From Amycolatopsis alkalitolerans (GTDB taxonomy: Bacteria; Actinomycetota; Actinomycetes; Mycobacteriales; Pseudonocardiaceae), in assembly GCF_006152065.1 (NCBI RefSeq), contig NZ_VDFW01000018.1, positions 1 through 64,000 of the forward strand: DNA of 64,000 bases, written 5' to 3'. Position numbers and translations under genes: made by a program. Below, piece by piece: positions 35,013 to 43,483 of this stretch; the stretch's first letter is position 1, and the number at the start of each line of letters is the position of its first letter. The notes beneath the pieces are model-generated. The model did not search any database, was not told where the DNA came from, and was given only the letters and a program-made list of their open reading frames with translations.

Positions 35013-35809
35013 CGGCCGGCCTGGGCATAGTCGGTGACACTGCTGCACTTCGCGGCGCCTGTGTTGTGGCAGAGCTCGTCGTAGTAGGCCACCAAGCCCT
35101 CAACCACCGCGGACGGCGGCGTGCCCTCGGCGATCCGGCCGAGCCCAGCCACCACTACAGACGCTCCCGGCAGCTTCGGGACGTTCACTTTGTCGGCGAG
35201 CGCCGTCGCTTCCTGCTTACTGAGCGCCCTCGCCCTGAGATCCACTCCGATGTTCTGGAACCCATCCGTGAAGACCGTGAGGTCGAGCCGGTAGCTATCC
35301 CCAATCTGCTGCATCCATTCGCTGGCCAACCGGTACTGCGCCGTGATGTCGCTGCCGTTCTGCGGCAAGGCCGCCACTGCAGGTCCGTAGGCGGCGCGGA
35401 TCTTCGCCATGACGTCGCTGACCGCACCGGGGACTCGACGCAGCCGGGCGTTGTCCGTGGCGCCGTCCATCTTGAGCGGGCCATCGAACAAGACAGTGGT
35501 CGCCGCCGAGGAAGAGGAGAAGGCCAAGACGCGCAGGTCGCCGGAACACACCGCCGTGCGCGTGGCGATGGATTCGATGGCCTGCATGCGTTCGGTCGTG
35601 ATCGACGCGGCGTCGCTGGAGCCGGTGCCGTCGATCTCCACCAGGGAAGCTGGCGGCTTGGCCGGGTCGCACTGGGCGAGACGCTGCTGGTTGGCCGCCA
35701 TATCGCCCGGCGTCGAGGACGGTGAGCCGCAGGCGGTGAAGGCGATCGTGGCTGTCAGCACGGTGACTGCACCGGCGACGCCGTGGCGGATTCGGGTGTA
35801 CGCGGACAT
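35009..35809 (-). CDS. vWA-like lipoprotein
   Basis: A 266-residue exported protein with lipobox FTAC (Cys27). The MIDAS-like motif is SLVEIDGTGSSD, followed by LRVLAFSSSSAATTVLF and LDLTVFTDGFQNIGVDL, consistent with an extracellular vWA fold. Four later Cys could form disulfides. GGAGGTGCTTC precedes the ATG at 35809. Together with the next two genes it looks like a surface adhesion or mating-pair module. Confidence 0.7.
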   Translation of the reverse strand: MSAYTRIRHGVAGAVTVLTATIAFTACGSPSSTPGDMAANQQRLAQCDPAKPPASLVEIDGTGSSDAASITTERMQAIESIATRTAVCSGDLRVLAFSSSSAATTVLFDGPLKMDGATDNARLRRVPGAVSDVMAKIRAAYGPAVAALPQNGSDITAQYRLASEWMQQIGDSYRLDLTVFTDGFQNIGVDLRARALSKQEATALADKVNVPKLPGASVVVAGLGRIAEGTPPSAVVEGLVAYYDELCHNTGAAKCSSVTDYAQAGR

Positions 35810-35845
35810 GAAGCACCTCCGATCTATGTGTGGGGACGATGGTGG

Positions 35846-35870
35846 GGAGGGGCGGCGGTGCCGCCCCTCC
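35846..35870. terminator. 11-bp hairpin
   Basis: Perfect stem 35846-35856 with 35860-35870 and a 3-base loop, between a 31-residue frame and the vWA-lipoprotein gene. It could attenuate transcription into the trio. Confidence 0.5.
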
Positions 35871-35876
35871 GTCTGA

Positions 35877-35972
35877 CTACGGGCGGACAACGTCTTTGCT
35901 GATCGCGACGCCGAGGTCAAGCGGGGACGCGGCCGAGACGCGGACGGCGTGGCCACGATGGATGATGTCCAT
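35877..35972 (-). CDS. 31-residue small protein
   Basis: ATG at 35972 with GGAGGCTGAT upstream; sequence MDIIHRGHAVRVSAASPLDL followed by 11 residues to TAG. It lies between the 73-residue gene and the hairpin. It may be a leader or a true microprotein. Confidence 0.4.
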   Translation of the reverse strand: MDIIHRGHAVRVSAASPLDLGVAISKDVVRP

Positions 35973-35988
35973 ATCAGCCTCCATTCGG

Positions 35989-36210
35989 TCAGGCGCTGAC
36001 GGTGGTCACGGTGCGTGCGGGCTTGTGGCGACGGTTCTGTTCCAGACGAGCGCGACGGCGATCCTTCAGGTCGATGACCATCGCCATCTCCACGACGTCG
36101 GTGGGCTGGCGGTGAAGCTCGTGCGCGAGGCGACGGAGCGCGCGGATCTGTTCCTCCTGGCGGATCTCGTCGTGTTCATGGACGAGGCGGGTGTAGCGGG
36201 TGCGGGGCAT
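35989..36210 (-). CDS. small helical protein
   Basis: 73 residues, charged and mostly helical: MPRTRYTRLVHEHDEIRQEE, then RRLAHELHRQPTDVVEMAMV and a basic end. GGAGGAATCGTC precedes the ATG. It is the first gene leftward from the CTGTC operator region. Function unknown, possibly DNA-binding. Confidence 0.6.
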   Translation of the reverse strand: MPRTRYTRLVHEHDEIRQEEQIRALRRLAHELHRQPTDVVEMAMVIDLKDRRRARLEQNRRHKPARTVTTVSA

Positions 36211-36287
36211 GACGATTCCTCCTTCTGGTGGTGGGGATGCGCGAGAACTGGCTGGTCGCGCACCTCAACCGTCCGCAGGAGGGCAGG

Positions 36288-36355
36288 GGACAGAACAGGA
36301 CAGACAGGTGGACGATTGAAATGTCCCCCGCTGTCACCTGCTGTCCGGCACTGTC
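36288..36355. promoter_or_regulatory. phased GACAG/CTGTC operator array
   Basis: GGACAG begins at 36288 and 36298. ATGTC then CTGTC begin at 36321, 36331, 36341 and 36351, all at exact 10-base steps. The two groups are inverted relative to each other between divergent genes. A regulator binding one helix face cooperatively is likely. Confidence 0.65.
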
Positions 36356-36393
36356 ATGGGATACTGACCAGCAACGATGCGGAGGGGTGCCGG

Positions 36394-37788
36394 TTGGGCG
36401 ATGTTGAGCAGCTAGTGGCTCGGTTCCAGGCTCTGCGAGATGGAGACGGGCTGACCATCGAGAGGCTCAAAGATCACGAGAACGCAGAGCTGCTTGATCT
36501 CCTCATGACGCCAGACGACCCGTACGCTGGACTCTCGGTGCTCGATGACCTCATCGCCCATTTGCTCGACGCGGGGAATGCGTGGGCGCTGGGTGCCTTG
36601 AGCTCCAAGGTGGTCAAACATGCGGTCCCTGTGGCAGTGCGCGTGGCGCTGGCCATCGGGAACGACGATGACGGAGCCTCTCTCCGGTCGCACGGGAATC
36701 TGACACAGCGGCGCGAGTGGGCTTGCGCCAAGGACGTGTTTGATCCGAACAGCAGGGCGTTCTTCATGAAAGTGGACGTCAAGACACACAGGCGTTACGA
36801 GGACCTGTACGGCTTCCCCGCACTTGCGTGCCTCATCTTGCGCCGGGCTGGGAAGTTGAATGTGCCCGGTGAAGCACGTCGCACTGAGGTACTGGCCAAT
36901 GGCCAATCTGCTCCGGTGGCACTTACCGAAGACGCCCCGACCGCCGATGACCGCGATGCGCCGTGGTGGCGCCGCGCACGCTCCACACTTGTTACATGGA
37001 TCAGGCGGGACGTAAAGGCATCAGTTGCCCTCGCGGTCGTCATGGTCGCAGCGGTTGGGACTACCACCGGCATCTTGATCGTGAAAAACAGATCGAGTCA
37101 AAGTCCTGTCAATCTGGTCGAGGCGGCAACGGTCCCATCCCGCGCGCAGGTGTCTACCCCGCCGGACGCAAAGATCGACAACACGCGCGGGTGGGGGCCA
37201 GACCGTAGAACCTTCACGATCAATGATCCAGCGCCATACCCGGTGTTCAACTCCATCACGGACCTCACCGGCTTCGGCGATGAGCGCAACTTTGTCCAGT
37301 GCCATGACTTGGCCGACAAGGGCAAGCCCGGTGGCGGCTGGGGCGATGACCTCATCGCCCGTGATGAGCACACTTACGAGTGCATGATTTTCTTCGACAA
37401 TGATATTTCCCCAAGGCTTGACAGTATCGCCACGCCGTCGCCTTTTACTGAGGGTAACGTGGCGGCGAAGCTCCAACGCGCTCGGGCTTGGGCCGTGCTT
37501 CCAGCGCCGGGTATCTACAACCCTGGTCTGGTCGGCGCGTTGGCGGCGGACAACTCACCCGTCCCCACGGTGTGGGACAGTTGCAACTTCATCTCACCAC
37601 GGCCGGTCACCATCGAATACCAAGCCGACTCGACACGTATGTTCACAAATGATACCCCGAAAGAAGGTGTCGGGGTAAAGAGTGACACCCTTACAGAAGG
37701 CAGCGTACTCCTTGGCAACAAGCAGGATGGCTACCTGGGTCAGGATGGCGGCTATCTGCTCTTCAATGTGCACGTGTCGCTTAGTTGA
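36394..37788 (+). CDS. single-pass membrane protein with large extracellular domain
   Basis: A 464-residue protein. The N-terminal 190 residues are soluble (VEQLVARFQALRDGDGLTIE, LLDLLMTPDDPYAGLSVLDD), one TM helix lies at about 212-232 (ASVALAVVMVAAVGTTTGIL), and about 230 residues follow outside the membrane with four Cys. The TTG at 36394 has GGAGGGG upstream; no other start fits as well. It is transcribed opposite to the transfer genes. No family is recognised. Confidence 0.65.
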   Translation: MGDVEQLVARFQALRDGDGLTIERLKDHENAELLDLLMTPDDPYAGLSVLDDLIAHLLDAGNAWALGALSSKVVKHAVPVAVRVALAIGNDDDGASLRSHGNLTQRREWACAKDVFDPNSRAFFMKVDVKTHRRYEDLYGFPALACLILRRAGKLNVPGEARRTEVLANGQSAPVALTEDAPTADDRDAPWWRRARSTLVTWIRRDVKASVALAVVMVAAVGTTTGILIVKNRSSQSPVNLVEAATVPSRAQVSTPPDAKIDNTRGWGPDRRTFTINDPAPYPVFNSITDLTGFGDERNFVQCHDLADKGKPGGGWGDDLIARDEHTYECMIFFDNDISPRLDSIATPSPFTEGNVAAKLQRARAWAVLPAPGIYNPGLVGALAADNSPVPTVWDSCNFISPRPVTIEYQADSTRMFTNDTPKEGVGVKSDTLTEGSVLLGNKQDGYLGQDGGYLLFNVHVSLS

Positions 37789-37978
37789 ATGCGCTATTCC
37801 CTTTAACATAGCGACATAGTCAAACTATTGACTAATTTGTCATTTTGTGTTTAAATGAAAGAGATTGTCGATCGTCGATAACGCACATCGGTGGCCGTGG
37901 TCTTCGGATGTGGCGCTCCACTTACTTGCGTGAGCTAGTGGTGTGCCCTGTCCGAAGCAACCAAGGAGCCACACCCAT

Positions 37979-38491
37979 ATGTCGGAAGAGAGTGGCGGAA
38001 ACGCCAATCTGCGAGAAACAAAACCTCGCCTGGAAGAACTAATTCGACGCCTGACGCAGCGCGGCGGTCTGACCCCTGAACGGGCCACGCAATACGCCGC
38101 TGGGTTCGGCGTAACGAACGGTCAAGAGCTATACGACCTGCTCCATGGTGTCCTCGGAGCCCTGGAGCAGGACGAGCACACCGAGGCCCTTCGCAATGCG
38201 TTCGGCGACGCAGAACATGCATGGTTGGATAGTGTGCCTCATCGCCGTGCTTATCTTGCTCGCAAGCTCGGCGTGCGCAGCGAGGAGATCCAAAGGCGAG
38301 AGAGGGTGGCGATCAGCCGAATGGCCGACGAGCTCATGGGTCTTACCTCCGTACGGGATTTTCTGGAAGCTCAGAGTCCCAAGACGCATGACGCGGTCGT
38401 CACTATGCTCGTGAAGCTCGAACAAGCCGTGACGAAACAGACGGCAGTCCTATGCGAGATACGCGACCGACTCAAGAGGCTTGACGTCTGA
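37979..38491 (+). CDS. hypothetical helical protein
   Basis: A 170-residue, mostly helical, charged protein: RLEELIRRLTQRGGLTPERA, HRRAYLARKLGVRSEEIQRRE, and a C-terminal KLEQAVTKQTAVLCEIRDRL coiled-coil-like segment. The ATG at 37979 has AAGGAG upstream; 190 AT-rich bases separate it from the gene before. A strong terminator follows. A regulatory function is possible but not shown. Confidence 0.6.
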   Translation: MSEESGGNANLRETKPRLEELIRRLTQRGGLTPERATQYAAGFGVTNGQELYDLLHGVLGALEQDEHTEALRNAFGDAEHAWLDSVPHRRAYLARKLGVRSEEIQRRERVAISRMADELMGLTSVRDFLEAQSPKTHDAVVTMLVKLEQAVTKQTAVLCEIRDRLKRLDV

Positions 38492-38529
38492 CCCGAACCT
38501 CTTCCGACTCATCACCTCGGCCCGCGAGC

Positions 38530-38570
38530 GAAGAACACCCCGTGTCCGCTCAGCGGCCGGGGTGTTCTTC
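38530..38570 (+). terminator. strong rho-independent terminator
   Basis: Perfect 13-bp stem (38530-38542 with 38558-38570) followed by ATTTTC. Confidence 0.8.
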
Positions 38571-38592
38571 ATTTTCTCCGCAAATTAAAATA

Positions 38593-38645
38593 GGCGGGAG
38601 CCGTACCCAGACCGCGATAAAACCCGCGTCGGGTCGACTCCCGCC
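38593..38645 (-). terminator. minus-strand terminator of the DUF3846 gene
   Basis: Outer arms GGCGGGAG/CTCCCGCC enclose a second CGCG stem. On the minus strand the structure is followed by TATTTTAATTTG. Confidence 0.6.
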
Positions 38646-38730
38646 CTTTGCTGGCTTGAGGATGGATTTCCGGCCAGCGTGCCGCCGGGCGGCGAATGCC
38701 TCTGGGCCTGCGGAGTTCACGCCACGGCTG

Positions 38731-39567
38731 TCAGTACTCCAGCCGCTGGCATTGCTCCTTCGACGCCGCCAGCAGGCGGTGCACCAACGAGGCGAATGTG
38801 CCGTCTTCGATGTGTGGCATCAGCGACAAACTTTCGAATGCGATGCCGTGCCGGATGGTCAGCCACTCGTCACCGCTCTTAGTCTGCTGAATGAAGCAGA
38901 GGTCACGGTAGTAGAAGGCTGTCCCGATCACCCATTGAGCGTGCCCGATCCAGTTTTCCAACTCCTCAACGCTGTAGCAGCCGGTGAAACTGTCCCGGGT
39001 AAACCGCGGGTCGGTGGCTCCGGCGATTTGCCGGTAACCTATCCCGATCCGATACCAGCTCTCCCGTAACGCCTCGTCCAGCACCGGAACGACTCGGACC
39101 TCGGTCACGGCCGTCCAGCGCTGGGCCAGGTCGACGCCATAGACGTAGGCGTCGAGCCAGTCCTCGAAGGTTCGGGCGTTGCTGCTCCACTGACGGTCGT
39201 GCGCTGTTTGTACTTCGACGCGGTAGCGTCGCGTATGAAACAGCAGGTCGACGAGATCTTGCGGCGCCGACGTGTCATCGCCGCGCCTGTCAGGCCGGCC
39301 GACGATGAACGCTGGCCCGGCGATGACGTCGCGGCCTCGGAAGGCACTGTTGTGGGTCCACGCCAGCGCCGTCGCCCGTCCATTGACCGGCATGTCGAGG
39401 AGCTTGCCTTCGGCGTTCATGTAGAGCGTCGCTGGCGGCCGGTTCAGATGAGCGACCTCCAGGTCGCCGTCCACCAGACGCCGGAAGGCATCGAGGGCGT
39501 GTTCATCGATCTGCGCGAGGTGTATCGGGTTGCGTCGATCCACCGGGATCACGATTACGGTTATCAC
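38731..39567 (-). CDS. DUF3846-domain protein
   Basis: A 278-residue protein. The N-terminal part (ITVIVIPVDRRN, ALDAFRRLVDGDLEVAHL, LYMNAEGKLLDMPVNGRAT, IAGPAFIVGR) matches DUF3846, common on phages and plasmids. The C-terminal 170 residues are aromatic-rich and unique. I chose the GTG at 39567; an upstream in-frame start at 39624 lies in a palindrome-rich region. Function unknown. Confidence 0.7.
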   Translation of the reverse strand: MITVIVIPVDRRNPIHLAQIDEHALDAFRRLVDGDLEVAHLNRPPATLYMNAEGKLLDMPVNGRATALAWTHNSAFRGRDVIAGPAFIVGRPDRRGDDTSAPQDLVDLLFHTRRYRVEVQTAHDRQWSSNARTFEDWLDAYVYGVDLAQRWTAVTEVRVVPVLDEALRESWYRIGIGYRQIAGATDPRFTRDSFTGCYSVEELENWIGHAQWVIGTAFYYRDLCFIQQTKSGDEWLTIRHGIAFESLSLMPHIEDGTFASLVHRLLAASKEQCQRLEY

Positions 39568-39620
39568 TGTGTGTTGCTCGTTTCCGGACCAGAGGCCTCG
39601 TGCCTGGCGGGCGATCCGTT

Positions 39621-39667
39621 CCACACCAGGCCTCGGGCCCCGTGGCTGGGCCCGAGGCCTGGTGTGG
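39621..39667. repeat. perfect 20-bp inverted repeat
   Basis: Arms 39621-39640 and 39648-39667 are exact complements with a 7-base loop. No U-tract on either side. It lies in the 249-base gap between the RHH gene and the DUF3846 gene. A second, looser pair GGCAGGAGCG/CGCTCCTGCC lies at 39717-39726 and 39766-39775. Confidence 0.75.
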
Positions 39668-39816
39668 AGGGAGCTGAGATTGTCGACGGTGGCGCTCCGG
39701 CCGATCCAGGCAGAAAGGCAGGAGCGGTGCCCGTGGCACAGCGACGTGGGTCGCGTGCGGACACACGCTCCTGCCGGGCGCTTTCCCTGAGCTCGCGCTC
39801 AGGTCGACGCGACGTG

Positions 39817-40152
39817 CTACTCGTCAGCCTTGGCGCGACGGGTAGCGGGGCGGGAAGCCGAGGCGTTCTTCGGTTCGCCCGACGTTGCGTTGTCCCCGCC
39901 GAAAATGGCGGTAATTGCATTGCGTCGGGTTTGCGCCTCACGCTCGATCTCCGCGCGAATGGCCTCGGCCTTCTGGAGCGTGGCCGGGTCGGACTTGGTC
40001 TTCTCGATCCAGTGCTCCAGGGCCAGACGGATCTCCTCAGTGGCGCTGCGGCCGGTGATCTGGGCGACGACGTCCAGTTGGGCACGCAGGTCTTCGTTAA
40101 TCCGCACGGCCAAGGTACGCAGCGGTCCTCCCGCTCCTGTTGGCTCGCTCAT
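39817..40152 (-). CDS. ribbon-helix-helix DNA-binding protein
   Basis: A 111-residue protein. LRTLAVRINEDLRAQLDVVA, then QITGRSATEEIRLALEHWIE is a CopG/Arc-type RHH fold (residues about 11-50), followed by a charged helix and an Ala/Arg-rich tail. It could be a transfer-gene repressor, relaxosome accessory or antitoxin. No toxin partner is adjacent. Confidence 0.75.
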   Translation of the reverse strand: MSEPTGAGGPLRTLAVRINEDLRAQLDVVAQITGRSATEEIRLALEHWIEKTKSDPATLQKAEAIRAEIEREAQTRRNAITAIFGGDNATSGEPKNASASRPATRRAKADE

Positions 40153-40360
40153 GGCGAGTCACCTCCTCGGTGAATTGCGGCCGGCGAACCCGGTTGGTTC
40201 ACCTATAGGCCGCAGGACACCGACGAGGCGTCGTGTCACCGAACACGACTTCTGCCACGTTTGGCTGCTCTATCTATCACTCAGGCCGCGAAAAAGATCA
40301 ACCGTATGTTCGCTCATGATGTAAATACCGCTACAGGTGGCCGATCGAAGCTGGATGTCA

Positions 40361-40660
40361 TCACTCAGCCGGAATCTTGTTGTCGAAGTGCGTCTTCGCC
40401 AACTCCAGCCCCTCCTCGTACTCCTTGACGATCCGCTCGCTGTGGTAAAGGTGGTATAGCGATTCATCGACAGACTTCCGCAGGTGCTCGTCAAGAATTC
40501 CGCACAACCCGCCCGTAAATTCCTCGTCACCGCCTGAGGTATTCATACCTCGGACCGTGCGGCCCAAATCCATGACGTTGCCCATCGCGGCTTCAATTAG
40601 GTCATGCAGGCCGGACGCTTCGGTGAGCAGTTGGTCGTATGTCTCGGGTCGCGTGTTCAT
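40361..40660 (-). CDS. hypothetical protein ending the regulator operon
   Basis: A 99-residue acidic helical protein (TYDQLLTEASGLHDLIEAAM, SLYHLYHSERIVKEYEEGLE). Its ATG overlaps the stop of the GntR gene (ATGA). It is last in a six-gene chain of overlaps. No family is recognised. Confidence 0.6.
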   Translation of the reverse strand: MNTRPETYDQLLTEASGLHDLIEAAMGNVMDLGRTVRGMNTSGGDEEFTGGLCGILDEHLRKSVDESLYHLYHSERIVKEYEEGLELAKTHFDNKIPAE

Positions 40661-40968
40661 TGGATGGTCATCTCTTTCTCATGGTCAATAGCGTGTTCTT
40701 TGAGTGGCAGGTCTGGGGTAGTCGACGGCACCACGTACGTCCCCTTCGACTGAATCGTCTTGACCAAACCGCGGTAGCGCAGCAGCCGCGTGGCATGGCG
40801 TACGGTGCCAACCGATACGCCATATTCGCTGGCCAAACGTCGTTCTGCAGGCAGCGGCGTATTCGGCCGCAGCTCGCCTGACGCGATGCGGGCCGCCAGA
40901 TGGTCGGCCAGCTGGACGTAGGCGTACCCCGGGGTGGCGTCGGGATTGAACTTCGCCGGGTGGGTCAT
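40657..40968 (-). CDS. short GntR-family regulator (1)
   Basis: 103 residues with a GntR winged helix: YVQLADHLAARIASGELRPN, PAERRLASEYGVSVGTVRHA and SKGTYVV. It has no effector domain, only a short tail. It is joined to neighbours by ATGA overlaps on both sides. It is a paralogue of the GntR at 41818-42225. Confidence 0.8.
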   Translation of the reverse strand: MTHPAKFNPDATPGYAYVQLADHLAARIASGELRPNTPLPAERRLASEYGVSVGTVRHATRLLRYRGLVKTIQSKGTYVVPSTTPDLPLKEHAIDHEKEMTIQ

Positions 40969-41276
40969 CCGGCAGGCCGCTCGGTGTCCGCCAGCGGGTC
41001 GATACCGAGCAGCGCCAGCTCCCGATCCAGCTCGTTGACGTGATCGCTCGTGGCTTTCTCGGCCAGCCGGGCGAAGAACAGCGCGTGGCTGACGCACGTC
41101 GTGAGATCGTGGTGGTCGGTGGCGCTCAACTCGCCCAGTTCGCCAAGATCGGCCTGGCCGATGTCCTGCACGCAGGTGTCGGCGTTCATCAGGAAGTGGA
41201 TGGACTCATCGAGTGCGACACGCAACCGGCTGGCCCGAGACCGGAGCGTCGTGTAATACACGGCCCGGTCGCTCAT
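40965..41276 (-). CDS. hypothetical helical protein between regulators
   Basis: A 103-residue all-helical protein (SRASRLRVALDESIHFLMNA, HHDLTTCVSHALFFARLAEK). ATGA overlaps link it to the XRE-like gene before and the GntR gene after. Unknown function. Confidence 0.6.
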   Translation of the reverse strand: MSDRAVYYTTLRSRASRLRVALDESIHFLMNADTCVQDIGQADLGELGELSATDHHDLTTCVSHALFFARLAEKATSDHVNELDRELALLGIDPLADTERPAG

Positions 41277-41821
41277 GAATCGGTCTCGCTGAACTCGTCC
41301 GGCCGTATCGACGGCACCGTGCCGCTTCGGCGGAGCGGAGCTTCCCCTCGCCGGGCCGCCAGGCGCACCCGGATCAGGTCCGGGGAGTTCAGGAGCCCCG
41401 CGAGGGTAGCCACCTCGGTGAGCAGGGTGGCCATCTTGGCCGAGCGCTCGTCCTCAAGCTGCGCTATCTCGGTCAACCCCTGATGTAGCTGCCGCACGGC
41501 GGCTTCCAAGCGCAGGAACCGCTCGTGCAGCTCCGGCTCGGACGGGTCCGGGTTGGCCAAGTCCTCCGGCGTCAGCCGACCTTGGGCGAGATCGGCCAGG
41601 GCGGTGTCGGGCCATCCCAAACCCCTCGACACCTGCCGCAGCGTGCCGAGGTGCATCCTGCCCACCGGCTGCTTGCCGCGCAGCTTGGCAAGTGACGACG
41701 CCGACAGGCTGGTCAGGTCTCGCAGATCGCGCGGCGACAGCGCCAGCTCCGCCATGCGTCGGGTGACGGCTGCCTGCACCGCCGGCCAGTCACCGTTGTC
41801 GAAGGTGACGCGGTCACTCAT
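41273..41821 (-). CDS. XRE-like HTH protein
   Basis: 182 residues. An N-terminal HTH (AVTRRMAELALSPRDLRDLT, LSASSLAKLRGKQPVGRMHL) is followed by a coiled-coil (LHERFLRLEAAVRQLHQGL, EDERSAKMATLLTEVATL). The ATG at 41821 overlaps the GntR stop. Probably a dimeric regulator of element genes. Confidence 0.7.
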   Translation of the reverse strand: MSDRVTFDNGDWPAVQAAVTRRMAELALSPRDLRDLTSLSASSLAKLRGKQPVGRMHLGTLRQVSRGLGWPDTALADLAQGRLTPEDLANPDPSEPELHERFLRLEAAVRQLHQGLTEIAQLEDERSAKMATLLTEVATLAGLLNSPDLIRVRLAARRGEAPLRRSGTVPSIRPDEFSETDS

Positions 41822-42225
41822 GCCTCTGACTCGCGGAATTCTTCGCGGCGCACGTCGGCCCGAAAACCATGCGCCCACGCCACGGGTGCGTCTTCACTCA
41901 GCACGGACATGGCATCGTCGTCGTTGATTTTCGACGCCAGGTTTCGCCACTGGTCACGGTGCAGCCACATGCCGTCCGCTTCGCGCACGTAGTGAAACGC
42001 CCGGCCCTCAAGCGGCTTTATGACACCACGGGAAATCAAGTCGTCGATGGCGCGACTCACTGTGTTCTCAGCAACGCCGTACTCTGCGGCCAAAACCGCG
42101 TTTGGCGGTAGGCTGTTCTTGAATTCGCCCTGGTCGATTCGTGCAGTCAGATGGTCGGCCAGCTGCGCCCAGACGAGCAGCTCGCCAGTTTTACATAGGA
42201 GGTACTTGGGTTTGGTCACGGTCAT
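41818..42225 (-). CDS. short GntR-family regulator (2)
   Basis: 135 residues with a GntR winged helix: WAQLADHLTARIDQGEFKNS, PNAVLAAEYGVAENTVSRAI, then ISRGVIKPLEGRAFHYV. A C-terminal tail of about 55 residues is not an effector domain. The ATG at 42225 overlaps the stop of the 83-residue gene. Confidence 0.8.
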   Translation of the reverse strand: MTVTKPKYLLCKTGELLVWAQLADHLTARIDQGEFKNSLPPNAVLAAEYGVAENTVSRAIDDLISRGVIKPLEGRAFHYVREADGMWLHRDQWRNLASKINDDDAMSVLSEDAPVAWAHGFRADVRREEFRESEA

Positions 42226-42473
42226 GCGGCTGCTCGCAACGCTGTCGGTGCCACCGGCGCGTAGAGACTGCTTACGTCGAGCCAGAACTCGGCCATGGCT
42301 TGGGCGGCCACGGTGCCAGACACCCCGATTTCCTGCGTGGCACCATCGTCGTTGGTGAGCAGCCAGGGATACTTGCCCGCCGGGGTAGCATGCAGGACCC
42401 ACACATTGCCGTCCCGCCAAGTGATTCGGTATGTCTGCTGATCTAACGGCGTCCACCGCTTGGTTGGTTTCAT
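42222..42473 (-). CDS. small protein leading the regulator operon
   Basis: An 83-residue protein starting MKPTKRWTPLDQQTYRITWR, with VWVLHATPAGKYPWLLTNDD, suggesting a small beta domain, and an Ala-rich end. GGAGGG precedes the ATG. It is first in the six-gene overlapping chain. No family is recognised. Confidence 0.6.
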   Translation of the reverse strand: MKPTKRWTPLDQQTYRITWRDGNVWVLHATPAGKYPWLLTNDDGATQEIGVSGTVAAQAMAEFWLDVSSLYAPVAPTALRAAA

Positions 42474-42601
42474 GTTTCGCTGCCCTCCACACTGAGCTAT
42501 CCAGTGCACGGGAGCGTATGGACGCGGCGAGGCGCACACGAAGCTTGTTTCTCGATGTTTCGTGACGTTGATCAAGCAGCGGGCGATTCGGGAACCGACG
42601 C

Positions 42602-43483
42602 TTACCGCTCGGGCAGGTACGTCGTCCACTGCTCCGCGGCCTTGGTGATGAGGCTGCGGGCCTCACGCCCGTAGCTGATCCCTTCGACAGTGGCGAGCTG
42701 CGCAAAGATGCGGCCGTACAGCTCAGTTTCCTGAGGTTGTGCCAAGTTCAGTTCGGCCGAGAAGGTTTCGACCATGACGCGGTCGTCATCTAAAAGCCAG
42801 AAGCCGTGTGACGGTGCGACGTCGTACGCAACGCCGAACCCAATAATCCCGAGCTTCACGTTCGGCAACATGGACAGCGAGACCAACCGGTCAAGCTGGC
42901 CGAGCATGACCGCCGCGGGACACAGCCGGTAGCGCAGCACGGCTTCGGTCAAGACGAAGTGGAAGCGCTTCTCCGGCCGGTACAGAATCTCTTGGCGCTG
43001 AATGCGCGTGTATACCGCTTCATCGATGTCGTGACGGACACCGAAGACGCGGCCGCTTTGTTCGAAGCGGAAGCGAGCGTAGTCAGGGATTTGCAGCAGC
43101 CCCGGCACAAAGGTGGGCTCGAACACACGGAAAAACCGTGTTCGGGCGTTCAGTTCTGTCAGCTTCACCTGATGCGACTTGAGACCACTGGTGAGCTGGC
43201 GCTGCCACTCGACGTGCTGAAACTCCAGCGTTCTGAGGCGCGCGAGCAGGCCATCTGTTTCGTGCTCCGCGTTGGTGGCCTGTGTCCACACGCGAATGTC
43301 GGTCTCGGTGGGGGTTTGCCGGCCGTTCTCTAGCTTGGAGACTTTGGAATGCGGCCAGCCCAGCACCTCGGCGAGTTGCCGTACGGTAAACGTGGCGTTC
43401 TGCCGTAGCTCGCGGAGAAGAGCGCCGAGCGCTGCCCGTGCTTCCTGCACGCTCGAGATGTGCGACGGCGAACTACGGGGCAA
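42602..43483 (-). CDS. XRE regulator with DUF5753 domain
   Basis: A 293-residue protein of the actinobacterial WhiJ-like type. HTH at about 15-70 (LRQNATFTVRQLAEVLGWPH, SKVSKLENGRQTPTE). The DUF5753 domain follows (FFRVFEPTFVPGLLQIPDYA, YRLCPAAVMLGQLDRLVSLS, GFGVAYDVAPSHGFWLLDD). The TTG at 43483 overlaps the end of the DUF6879 gene. Such pairs are common and thought to be regulator/partner or toxin-antitoxin-like switches. Confidence 0.85.
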   Translation of the reverse strand: MPRSSPSHISSVQEARAALGALLRELRQNATFTVRQLAEVLGWPHSKVSKLENGRQTPTETDIRVWTQATNAEHETDGLLARLRTLEFQHVEWQRQLTSGLKSHQVKLTELNARTRFFRVFEPTFVPGLLQIPDYARFRFEQSGRVFGVRHDIDEAVYTRIQRQEILYRPEKRFHFVLTEAVLRYRLCPAAVMLGQLDRLVSLSMLPNVKLGIIGFGVAYDVAPSHGFWLLDDDRVMVETFSAELNLAQPQETELYGRIFAQLATVEGISYGREARSLITKAAEQWTTYLPER

